NCBI GenBank assembly: GCA_019096155.1
Contig: JAHCVI010000001.1
Coordinates: 3,348,001 to 3,412,000 of the forward strand
From: Staphylotrichum longicolle
Lineage: Eukaryota > Ascomycota > Sordariomycetes > Sordariales > Chaetomiaceae
Reading direction: 5' to 3'
Length of the DNA stretch: 64,000 nt
Shown: positions 1 to 10,167 of the stretch, piece by piece
Numbering within the stretch: the stretch's first letter is position 1
Layout: each line of letters opens with the position of its first letter
The notes under the pieces: generated by a model
The model's database searches: none
What the model saw: the letters and a program-made list of their open reading frames with translations, nothing else
Told to the model about the DNA's origin: nothing
Made by a program: the position numbers and the translations under genes

Positions 1-267
1 ACTCTCATAGTCAGTGAGGCACCCAACATGAACGGGATAATCGGCGCCAAAGTCAGGTACATACCTAAGCGACTAACAAGGGGCTGAGGCGCAGCCACAC
101 TAAGCCCGCATGACACCCTACCAGCTGAGAACAGAAGAGCCGCGTTTTCCCCAAGATGGCATCAATAAATCAAACTAAGCCCTCCCTCTCCCCCTATTTG
201 CCTGCTCGTGGTCTGATATCGTCATTCCAGCACCCCAATCTTCAGCCAACACAACCAGGACAAGCAA

Positions 268-2014
268 ATGGAGGTCGCCGGCCTTGTCTTCGGCGCCGTC
301 GTCTTGGTGAAACCAATATGCAGCTCCATCGACGACATCCTCAAGACCTACAGCGAATTCGGAAAAGACGCCGAGCGCCTCCGGCTCCGCTTCGTCGTGT
401 CCCGGACCAGGCTGGACTCGATGGAGCGCGTCCTGTTTGACGAGAACAAGTTCTCGCCCGTCATGCCCGGCCGCCTGATCGACCACCTCCCAGAAAAGAC
501 ATGCGACGACATGCTGGCCCTGCTCCGGCAGCTTTATGGCCTCCTGGTGGAGTACGCGGCCGTCCGGGTGCAGTACAAAATCGAACGGCAGCAGGAGGCC
601 GCCGACAAGGTCGACGTCGGCAGCCTGGCCGACATGTCGCCAGAGGACCGCATCAAGTGCCTCACGCTCGACAAGAAGCGCACCGAGGCGTCGCAGCAGA
701 AAGCCGTCGGATGGGCGCGCAAGATGATGTGGGCGGCCTTTGACAAGACGAGCACCGAGAAGCTCGTGTCCGAGTTCGAGGCGTGGACGCAGAGGACGCA
801 GACGCTGCTCGAAGCCGCGTGGTGGCCCCTCTCCTTCTTCCAGACGCTCGAGCGGCTGCAGAAGCTCGAGGGGGACAAGGACGCCTAAACGGTCGGCTTG
901 CTGCGCGGCATCGGGGTGCGCAAGTTGCTCGTGACCGGCCCGGCGTTGATGCATTCCCAGTCCTAGGCAAAGGAGGCGCTCCCTAAGGACTTTTGTCCTA
1001 GTTCGTAGATTGGCGGGTTTGAGCTGGGGACCCTGAAGGGCTCAGATGGCCGCTACCTGGCGGAATACAAGCAGTACGCGCCTGGAGGTAGGAGCTCCGT
1101 CAGCGATGCCGTCGTCCGGCAGCGAGTCGTTTAGCTGGCAGCCCTGCTCCACGAAGCCCCCGTCTCGGACCCGGCGCTGAGGGTGCTGCAGTGCACACAC
1201 TACTTTGAAGAAACCCCAAAGTCACGGTTCGGGCTGGTGTATCTCCTCCCCCCTCCCACCAACGGCACAGCCTCACAACCACCTACCACGCTCGCCAGCA
1301 TCCTTGACGCCAAGTCCAAGGGCGGACGCCCGTCTCTCACCGCGCGGCTCCGCCTCGCCCACAAACTCGCCCTGTGTCTGCAGCGGCTGCACACGTACTC
1401 GTGGGTGCACAAGTCGCTGCGGCCGGAGAACGTGCTCTTGTTCCCCTCGGCCGCCGCGGACGACCGCGCGCCGTCCGGGGGCATGGAGAAGGCGATGGAG
1501 GACCCGCGGCTGGTCGGGTTCGAGTACGCGCGGCAGGAGTCCGACTTTTCCGACCAGTTTGGCGAGTCCGAAATCAAACGCAACGTCTACCGACATCCGA
1601 CGCGCTGGGGGCAGCCGACGAATCGGTTTGAAAAAGTACATGATTTGTATGGTATGTGATGAGACACTGCTGATGGTCATTATTATTTGGGAACAGGGAG
1701 TAAGAATACTGACCAACGCTCTTGCGGCGTTCTGTCATGCAGCCCTAGGTGTCCTCCTTTTAGAAATCGGCCTCTGGTCGCGGGCCGATCAGCTCGACAA
1801 CGGGGCCCTGGTTGCGCCTACCATGGCCCACAATCCCGTCGCTGTGCAGAACAAGCTGCTCAAGCACGCACAGGTCCGTCTGGGGTTCTACGTCGGCGAT
1901 GCCTTCCGTGACGCCGTGGTTGGTTGTCTTACCGGCCAGTTCCGTGAGACGACCATCGTCGAGGCGTTTGACGGGATAGTAGAAGGGCTCGGGGCCGCAG
2001 GAAGAGTTGTCTGA
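268..2014 (+). pseudogene. HeLo-domain / protein-kinase gene broken by four in-frame stops
   Basis: The first 206 codons read as a HeLo-type prion-inhibition N-terminal domain, starting MEVAGLVFGAVVL and continuing as amphipathic helices. The same frame resumes downstream as a divergent protein-kinase domain with the look of fungal HeLo-kinase proteins (HKSLRPENVLL, then LGVLLLEIGLW). Between them the frame never shifts but meets TAA at 886-888 and TAG at 964-966, 1006-1008 and 1132-1134. A normal intron at 1652-1742 (GTATGT..CAG) joins the kinase halves in phase, and the last exon ends with TGA at 2012-2014. The kinase looks catalytically weak: the loop reads HKSLRPEN rather than HRDLKPxN, and I see no clear DFG. 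In this family HeLo is a membrane-acting cell-death domain linked to non-self recognition. The stops would leave only a HeLo fragment. All four stops are one C-to-T change from CAA or CAG, which fits RIP but does not prove it. Confidence 0.8.
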
Positions 2015-3047
2015 TTTGGGTCGGTGGTGTCAGTTCATGGTGTTGTTGGAGCTGTCGTGGGTGAGTGCTGATTTGTGGATACCCCTATTTTCTATCACCA
2101 ACTCACTTGAGACAAAAGGGTCGAGGAGACGAGGTGCTTGGCATGTTTTGGTATCAAAGGAATGAATATAGACCATAGCAATGTTCTAGCCTCTTAGGAA
2201 AGGCAGGGCGACAGGAGTACAAATTCTTTTGACAACAAGTGTCCCGTTTCCACTTTCAAGAACTTCCACCTCAACAGCCCAATAATCATTATCAATAAAG
2301 ATGAAAAGCGAAGATATGTTGTATTAGTTTTTAAAGTTCTTTTTCTCTCTTTCAATTTTAAAAAAAACATTTCAATACGTTGTTGTGCTGTGAGTTTCGA
2401 GATTCTGACTGGGGGCCCCGCCAACGAACAAGCCCAGGGTTAGAGTGTAAACCACTGCGATCAGCCTGAGCACCCACTCCACACTCCACACAGCGCCTTC
2501 ACCACATCACAGACAATAAAACATTGGATCACGAGCAAGGCGCAATCTAAATACTCTCATAAGTTTCATCATAACAAAATATCAAAACAACCTGTTTTCC
2601 TACTCCGACACCCCATGCTCCCAAACAGCCGAATCTAAAACACACCCGCTGTACCTCACAGCGTCAACGCCGCACCCCATTACCAAACCCAATGCCAGAA
2701 CAATCCGCTGAGACGAACAGCAGAAAAGAGGAGAAGACGGGAACCCATACAAAAAGAACCCCAACACACAATCGGACAACCCATATCAAGACCCGGGGCT
2801 CAGTGTCTGGAGGGAAACGACGTGTCCAAGCTACCAAGTGTGGTTCCACCCACAACGCCCGGACATGGCCTCCCTCGTAACCGAAGCCAAACGGCTCGGT
2901 GACTAAGGCAACTCCAACGGATCCTTGTACTGAAGAGATTGATCCCCGGTCATACCTATCGACAGAGTCGAAACCAAGAACCCGTTCCAAGTCACACAGA
3001 TGTCCCGACCAAACCCGAGTCCATCACGCAAGCCGCACAAAAGCACC
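2015..3047. other. Gene-free spacer with an AT-rich core
   Basis: No convincing gene was found. The stretch from about 2090 to 2660 is clearly more AT-rich than its surroundings, with runs of A and T around 2330-2370. It holds the 3' ends of the HeLo-kinase relic and of the convergent minus-strand gene. Small open frames here show no family resemblance. Confidence 0.6.
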
Positions 3048-5205
3048 TCACTTCCGCAACTTCGGACGCGCAAGCATGTTCAGCCGGCTGAGACTAATCC
3101 CCTTCCTCTTCATCGGGCTCGGCGTGCCCGGTACCTTACCGGCCCCCGGCAATTTCCCCGGGCTGCTCAGCAGGCGCTTGGCGCTGGCGGCCGCGACCAG
3201 GCGCGGGGCGAGGAGCGCCTCGCCCTCGGGCACCTTCTCCTGCCTGCGCTTCTTGGCCGCGCGGTCAGCCGCCTCCTGTTCGGCCTCCTCCTCGTCGGTG
3301 CTGACGCGGTGGCGCTTCTTGGTGGACATGCCGTGGGGCAGCGCGATGAAGACGCTGCGCGGCGCTTCGTTCTCCTTGTTGACGCTCGACGTGGAGGCCG
3401 AGGTCGGGAAGCTGCCCGGCATCTTCTCGGTCGGGAGGATCGACGGACGGACGGCCCGGACACTGGCTTGGCCGGGGGACGAGCCAAAGGACTTGGTCGT
3501 GCTGCCGAAGCTGATGGTGTGGTCGCTGCGGAAGGTAAACTCTCCAGGAGCCGAAGGCGCGGCGGCGTCGGCAATAAAGGTCTTCAACGGCGGCTCCGGG
3601 AGGGGTCGCCGTGCGGAAAGGTCCGGATACGACACACCAAGTTCGGCGCTTCCTTCCGCCATCACCCCTTCAAGAGAAGGGTACTGGACCTCCGCCAGAG
3701 CCTGTCGGAACTTGGCCTGAGGAAGGTTGGATTTGACGGGAGACGGCGAATTCTGGGCGAGAGCCGCGCGCTGCGTCTCGGGGGTGAAAGCGACGCGCTT
3801 GGTGAGTTTGCGACCTGGTGTGGTCAGGGGGGCTGTAATGATCTCTCGCTGTGCCGACCGAGTAGGAGCCGGAGTCTTGGAGCCCAAAGCCGACGGGAGC
3901 GGAAGAGTGCTCTTGGGTTTTGCTGGGCTCGCCTTGGCGCCGCGGAGCATCGCTTTGACTCTATCAAACCGACTTCTGGGGCTCTTGACCTCGGCGGTTT
4001 CAGTGGGCTCAACCAGCTTAACGGTGACGAGGTTGTTGGTCGTCGCTGACCTGGGAATTCCGCTGAGAGTAGCCTTCGAAGGGGACCTGGCCAGCAAACC
4101 CTGTGACGGTGTCTTCACGCTGGTTGAGCGGGATAGCGACGACTTCGTGGGAGTCATAATAGACGCGAGGTTGGACTTGGACCGAGGAATTCCCAGTCCA
4201 GATGACTTGGGCGCCGGGGTCGAGCTTCCGTCGCGCGAGACGGGGCGTTTGCTGGAAGCGTCATCTTCAATGTGTTGCCGGGCGCGCTTTGTAGTAGCCA
4301 CAGGTGCCTCAACCGTGACGGCCGGTCTCGGCTGGGGGGCGGCAGATGCCGGGGTAGGCTGCTTGATGTGTGATGTCTCTGGCTCGTCGAGATTTGCCTT
4401 TGACTGACTCCGCTTGACACCTGCCTTAAGAGGCGTCATGCGGCCCGGTTGGCCTCTGAAGGCAGATGGGTGGTTCGCAATCGAGTCCATCTTTTTGAAC
4501 TGGGCCATGTGGGCGGCGCTGTATCGGCCGGCCTTTCCTTTCGGCTGTGCAATCTTGCGTCCGCCCGCGTTTTCTTCTTCCTGCTGTTCAGCATCGCGTT
4601 TCGCCCTCAATTGTTCCCTGATCTTAGCGGCCTCTCCCCGCAGCTCATCCATCATGCGCTGAGCATCAGGGCCTAGGCCTAGATCGGCGGCAGGGGTGTG
4701 GCGCTGGACATGGAAAGTGAAAGGCGATGATGGGACCTTGACACGAGATGGCGTGGTCTGAACCGCACTTGGGAGGCTGTCGTCGCGATTGGCCGTGGGC
4801 TTGATGTCGGTGAACCCGAGGCGCAGCCCGGATGACGGCGGGCCCATGGTAGGGTGTACTTTGCTGGGATGCATCTCTGACATAGGCGGCTTGACGGGCG
4901 AGGAGCCGCCTGGGGTTTTCGGTTCCCGGACTGGCGAAGAGAATGCGGGATGGGCGCCATCGTGGGCAGTGCTGTCTGCGACCTTTGCCGGGCTATCATT
5001 GTGCTCAGCGACAGAGGACAGAGCAGGGGCTTCGGCAGCCTGTTTGGATGCCTGCAACGCAATGATGTTGGTCAGCAAGACGGCAATCAATCGCGATGCG
5101 GACGCGCCTGGGATCCTGGGTGTCGTTTTGCCCGCTTGTTCATCCAGCAGAAGACCCTCTCCTTACCTTTGTGAGGCTGGCCAAGCGCGCTGAACGGCGG
5201 GCCAT
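3048..5205 (-). CDS. Basic Ser/Pro-rich protein with KEN box and SxIP motif (probably mitotic or nuclear; function unknown)
   Basis: There are two exons. The first (5205-5167) encodes MARRSARLASLTK. An intron at 5166-5052 (GTAAGG..TTGCAG) leads in phase 0 to the second exon (5051-3048), giving 680 residues. I do not recognise a catalytic domain. Visible features are many SP and TP sites (CDK-like), a short coiled coil near 142-175 (MMDELRGEAAKIREQL), an SGIP motif at 343-346 inside basic Ser-rich sequence (an SxIP EB1-binding consensus), a KEN triplet at 572-574 (an APC/C degron consensus), and Lys/Arg clusters near 590-616 (KKRHR, AAKKRRQEK) that could be nuclear signals. The tail ends ISLSRLNMLARPKLRK. 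Together these suggest a cell-cycle-regulated spindle or chromatin protein, but that is inference. The spliced start was chosen because the in-frame codons just upstream of exon 2 are intron sequence ending in a consensus acceptor. Confidence 0.8.
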
Positions 5206-8200
5206 AGTGTCGAATATTCTCTACGATCAGGATTGTCGAATTTGCAACGAGAACGCTTTGAATTCAGGGCAGTTTCAAGTTCGTGTTGGAATGAAAGTGT
5301 GGAGAGTTGTCAGATGGCGCGTCGTGGAATGTGCGATGAGTGGGGTGATGTTTGATTCGCTGCAAATACAGAAAGTAAACAAATCCTCGGCAGGTTTCTG
5401 TTGTGGAAACACAGTACGCAAACACGGTGTCGTCCGCACAGTGCCTTTCCCCTTTGTGATTTTGCGTTGATCTCGACGTCAACTCGAGAAAAGACAACTG
5501 CTCAGGCAGATCCAAATCCAATGTTTACCAACCTCCGATGGACAACCGCTTCAGGTCTTTCCAGGGAGGATCAGCGTTTACTGCATCAACCACGTCACCG
5601 ATGCAAATGATAAATGGTCTGTACAAACACTTGCTGCTGAATGGGGGGCTCGGCTCATCCAGTTTGGAGCCGGCAATGCATCTCTTCCATGTTCAGCACA
5701 CCAATGACAGACTGAGTATTTTCTCTTCTGTCAATCTCACTCAACACCAAGCCACTCTTCCAATGAGGCACTCATTGAGCTGAACTCAGGGTTCCTAATC
5801 TCCGTCCTTGGCCGAAAACGACCGCTGATAAGCAGCGTTCCCTCGGACACGCATCATTGACGCGCGAGGCAAGATCTGCCTTGGCAGGGGCGTTCAAAGT
5901 GAAAATACCTCACACCACATGTTTGGATGCATGATGCCGGCGCCTGGGAGGATCGACATCAACAGGCTCAGATGCGATGATGCCACAGGAGGCCTGGAGC
6001 GCGATCTGACGGTTTTCTGGAAAGGTTCCAGAACGTGCCTCGATGGAGTGGCAGAGTCCAGCCCAATCAGGTTTGAAGTGCTTTTGGCTGTTGAGCCAGA
6101 CGTCACATCCAGCGCAGCTTGTAGAGCCGGCTGTCATCCACTGAATATCGTGTTGATGCCTTGTGATGGTCGAATCTCTACTGTGGCTTCTCTGAGACAA
6201 CAGGGTTCTCTGAAACACTGAGCATCGGCTCGAGTCACGAAAAATGAGGCATTTCCCCCTTTGCGGGTGCCTATTGTTCCATCCTTCGTTCAAAACATAA
6301 ACGGCTCAAGTCCTCGGAGATGCAGCATTGTGGGCGTTGAGAAGCAATCCCCTGCTTGGTGGCTGAATTTCTGAACCAGAATCTGGCCGATGGCTGACCC
6401 GCCAGCTTGGTGATAGGGCGAGAAAGCCCGGAGGCTGGATCACCCTTGGCTGGGGGGTTTCTGTGAAACAACCCGAAAAGTTCAGTGTGTCCTCGACGCT
6501 GCGCGAGTGTCTTACCACACCTCATCTGCTTCTCGATCGAAACGGATGCGAATCTTTGAACAAGCAAGGATGAGCCGGCCCTTGCCGTCGTCGTCGGCGT
6601 ATCCCGGCCTGCCGAGTGCGGGGAAGCGGTTCCGCCTCGTTTAGCGGGGCCCGGAAGAGAAGGCGACTTCTCCCCGCATGTGCTCACTTTGTTGCTGTTG
6701 GCTGTTCTGTGAAAGCGGCACACACAGACAGGCCACGTCGAAATAGAATCCCGAACACCGAGCCCGTTTTTAACCAATGGATTATCATTCCTAAGCGCAC
6801 TATCGATCTCTGGCTTGATGGGATGCACCGCCGTTGCCTGGACGGTTCTGCAAAGAGCTGTGGTTAAGCGAACAAGACAGCGTTGAAGGCTGACACAGCT
6901 GGTTCAACAGTTCCACTGTTATTAGAGTCTTTGGGCAGGGCTCTCCTGTCTCCATCTGGAGACGTCAGAGTTCAGGAGTCCCCCAGTTGTCAAATCGCTC
7001 TGATGCCGCGCGCGGCGTCCCACACCGCGTTTTAATTCCGCTCTGGCACCCAGCGCAGCGCGGAAAGCGGGGATGCCCTCCTTGGCACCATGCCAAGCCT
7101 CAACCCATCGCAAAAATGTCCACTGATCACCTGAGTGAGGCGAAGGTCGCGTCCTCCCACAAGTCCTACCCCGGGCGGAGCGGCAGTGGGAGGGAAGCGG
7201 AGGTTCCCATTGGGGCCACCGATGTCGGTGCCATACACACCCGTCCCGAGATGTGAACAGCTTTGACTCTTGAGTGCAGTCTGTCATGTGTGCTGCGCCC
7301 TTGAGGCGCAAACCGTGGCAAGAAGGAGTGACGGGTGTGTGATGTTGTCTTGGCTTTTCTGCTGTCAAGGTGAGGCAATGTGATGTACAAGCGCTTCTGT
7401 CGAGGGCCGGGAGAGGCGAGGAATCCCGAAACATGTCCTGGATGTCCCGGATGTCCTTTGCATTGTTGAATCCTACATTGGTTAACCAAGCCCATTGTTT
7501 GGGCATGTGCGTCCTCTACGTTAGACAAGTGTTTTGTAGGAGTTTGAAACGCCTGCTTTGACACGATATCTCCTTTTTCGTATTGAGGCTCCGAGGTTAA
7601 TGGGACGGCGCGGGATTCAACCATCGATAGCCCAGTGAAAAGTCTATGTTGACTTTGACTCACAGACTCTAGTGACAAAACCAGTAAATACCACGGTATC
7701 GAGATTTCCTCACCCAGTGAATAATGAGAGACATGCTTCAACATCAGCACTCCAAACGAGGAAATTCGATCGCCCAGGAGCCTGTGCCATTCCCACGGCC
7801 GAGGACATGGCTCAAGGGATCGTCCTTTCTGGCTGGAAAGGGCAACGGTTTGTCGTCCTGCAGTCATGGGTAGAATGATGTACTGAGGAGCTGGGCATGG
7901 TTCGCCAGTGAAAGGCAGCATCCGAGTTTGGACATGGAGACACGGCAGCTCCCTCATGGCGTCAGCTTCCAGGTGCCCGATGCCAGCCGGAGCTTGCGCC
8001 GGTGTTGAGGGGCTTGACGGAAATAATCCACTCTAAGCTTCGAGGCGGCGGTTGCAGGGAAGCAACCCGGTTCGGGGGTTTCTGAGCTCCCCGCGGAGCT
8101 GTCGGCCATCGGAGGAGTGTGGTGGTGGTATTGACCTCTGAAGGCAAAGCCCGGACCATAAGTGCATCCACACTTGGAGATGTGACCGCTGTCCCTTGTA

Positions 8201-8389
8201 ATGAGGTATTCGAGGTTGGTTGAACTGGTGATGCAGCTTGCATGCCCGGTGAAGGGCCCGGTTGAGTTCCCCGGCAGCAGTACAAACAAGGAAACAATGG
8301 GTTGATTTGATGGCAGCTGCACTTGCAGGGGACACAATCTACCAGCACGAAGGTTCTGTCGACTGCAGAAGCCGCACATGTGCAGCATG

Positions 8390-8411
8390 CATGGAGGTTT
8401 TAACCTCCATG
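8390..8411. repeat. 22-bp inverted repeat (10-bp arms, 2-bp loop)
   Basis: The arm CATGGAGGTT is followed by TT and then by its exact reverse complement AACCTCCATG. It could be a binding site for a dimeric regulator or a chance dyad. It lies in gene-free DNA about 1.8 kb upstream of the bZIP start codon. Confidence 0.6.
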
Positions 8412-9805
8412 TGTCAAGGTAAGCGCGTCGTGCGAGGGAACGAACTCGGGTGGATTGATGCAGAGCACTTGCAGGACTGAGGTCGGCGAACCATTGTTGA
8501 TGGCACACCAAAACGAGAGGCAAAAGCCAGAGGGAGGCGTCTTGGCACGGCCTGGGTGGCTTTCGAGGTTGCCGCCATGCCTGGGATTCCATTCGCTCCT
8601 TTCCTTTCAAATGGGTGTGCCACCCAGTGCAAAGAGACAGTGGAAAGCGCGAGAGAACGCGAAGCAGTTTCGAGCTTTGCTTGCCTCCCCGTCAGGTCTG
8701 TTCGAAGTCTGGTCCCAGGCCCCATCCGAACTCGCATCCTTTAGATGGAATTGTGCTTGAAATTCCATGCACGGTTTGCTGGCCTCTCCCGTCACTCCAG
8801 TCTGAGATTGTTAGCCCCTGACCCGGCCGCGACCCCGGCATTGTTCCCGGATCGTGATTTCTGGCTCTGTTGGCCGTTCCCACACCACCTGTCGCTGCTT
8901 GCACGTTCTCTGGCGACCTCGAAGCTTCCTGGCTGCAATTGCGCAGCGCCCCAACGATTCAGATGCCCTCCTCGACCCGAGGCCGAGGGAACGGAACTGA
9001 GCAAGCGCCGCCCAGCGAATAAGAACCCCCCAAGGCCGAACCTCGCGAGCGGCGAGACCACCTTCATCCGGCCCAGCCAAAGGATATCGAGCCAGATTCC
9101 GAAGCTGCACCTCGACTGAATCGGCTTCGTTGTTCGCTCACTTCGCACCACAGGGGAACAATTTCCAAGGTCAGCTGTCCTTAGTGGGCTTGAACAAGTG
9201 GGGACACGAGCCCTCGGCTGGTCGAGCAACTTTGGCGGGCGGAGTTCGAACGCTAGGAGCCGGGAGTCGGTCGTGGTTCCACGCAAGTTGGACCGCCAAC
9301 TCTCAACCTGCCGACACAAGGACGATTCGCGCGGACGTGTCCCGGGAATTAATATAATCGCAGCGCGAACCTTTCTGGTGGAAACATTGGCGCGGGTGGG
9401 AAACGCCAATTCCTGGGGCGAGGGGGGAGGCGAGCACCTGGCCCGAAAGGGGCAGCCCAGGTGACCTGGTTCAGCCCAGAAACAGAGCCGGGGTGAGGTG
9501 GCAGCGCTGGCTATTTGTTCCTGCGCAGACCCCGGAGTGCTAGCGGCGGTCTGCGGGCCCCTCCCACCTCGGGCGGCATTAACATTACATAAAACCCTCC
9601 ATTTTTCTCTTTCCCTGACACACTCTCGGCCTGTCAACGACCATCAGCTTATCTCTGACCCTCCCGCAGTCACCCTCGACAATCTGGTTTTGACACACAG
9701 AATCTGGGGAACCGCCTCGATCCTCCAACCTTACCTTATCGCCGGGACTGATCACAGACCCGGTCCCAGACTGCCGGATCCCGCAAACGCAAAACACTTC
9801 CCCAG

Positions 9806-9817
9806 ATGACGCACTGA
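9806..9817 (+). promoter_or_regulatory. Upstream ORF 1 in the bZIP leader (3 codons plus stop)
   Basis: ATG ACG CAC TGA. It is the first ATG after the pyrimidine-rich stretch near 9600, so a scanning ribosome would meet it first if transcription starts upstream of it. Confidence 0.4.
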
Positions 9818-10002
9818 TTGGCGCCCTTGCCCGGCTTTGAGATCAAACACCCCGGGCCGTACCTTCGGATTTTTTCCCTAGGTGCGCGTGGGATACAGCG
9901 TCAAGCCTCTGCCGTCGTGCTGTAACCTGGACCTAGGTTCAGGTGGTTGCAGCGCTGGACACTCGCATCGCACCACTGCCGCCTGCCCCGCACCGAGGGC
10001 AG

Positions 10003-10044
10003 ATGCCCGCTGTTGTCAGGGTGGCACAGTGTGGTGGCCGCTAG
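10003..10044 (+). promoter_or_regulatory. Upstream ORF 2 in the bZIP leader (13 codons plus stop)
   Basis: It encodes MPAVVRVAQCGGR and ends in TAG, 123 nt before the bZIP start. With uORF 1 it makes a two-uORF layout resembling those used for translational control of fungal bZIP genes such as GCN4/cpc-1. Function is inferred from layout only. Confidence 0.4.
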
Positions 10045-10167
10045 GCAGTTGCTCGGCACCAAACCTCACTTCAAAAGTCTCGCTGTCAGAGAAACCCCTG
10101 GTAGCCTTCTACAGCAAGGCCGAGACTTGGGAAGACCATCAGACAGGTTCACCGGACAGTCAAGGAC

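Larger units (their letters stand above)
5206..10167. other. About 5 kb without a recognisable gene (upstream region of the bZIP gene)
   Basis: Open frames on both strands are short and look random, rich in Cys, His, Trp and Pro with no domain pattern. The longest, 281 codons on the minus strand at 8792-9637 and 263 codons at 7166-7957, show no protein-like conservation. The stretch holds the divergent promoters of the KEN-box gene (left edge) and the bZIP gene (right edge). A 22-bp dyad lies at 8390-8411, and the right-hand 1.2 kb looks like a transcribed leader. Confidence 0.6.
8966..10167 (+). promoter_or_regulatory. Probable promoter and long 5' leader of the bZIP gene
   Basis: Over roughly 1.2 kb ending at the bZIP start, the plus strand contains only two ATG triplets besides the start itself, and both open very short frames. 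The reverse strand is not depleted to the same extent (about eight). A pyrimidine-rich stretch near 9586-9630 (CCTCCATTTTTCTCTTTCCC) resembles a fungal transcription start region. The start site itself cannot be read from sequence. Confidence 0.45.

Noticed and set aside
886..1134. An intron that would remove the four stops of the HeLo-kinase gene
   Set aside because: The interval reads as protein-like sequence in the same frame as both flanks, and no good donor lies just before 886 with a fitting acceptor just after 1134.
2090..2660. RIP-degraded transposon
   Set aside because: The stretch is AT-rich but short, with no terminal repeats, target-site duplication or transposase-like frame.
7166..7957. 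263-codon minus-strand open frame
   Set aside because: Composition is random-like, there is no domain or exon partner, and it lies in a region with similar frames on both strands.
8792..9637. 281-codon minus-strand open frame
   Set aside because: It overlaps the presumed bZIP leader, has no recognisable pattern and shows only chance low complexity.
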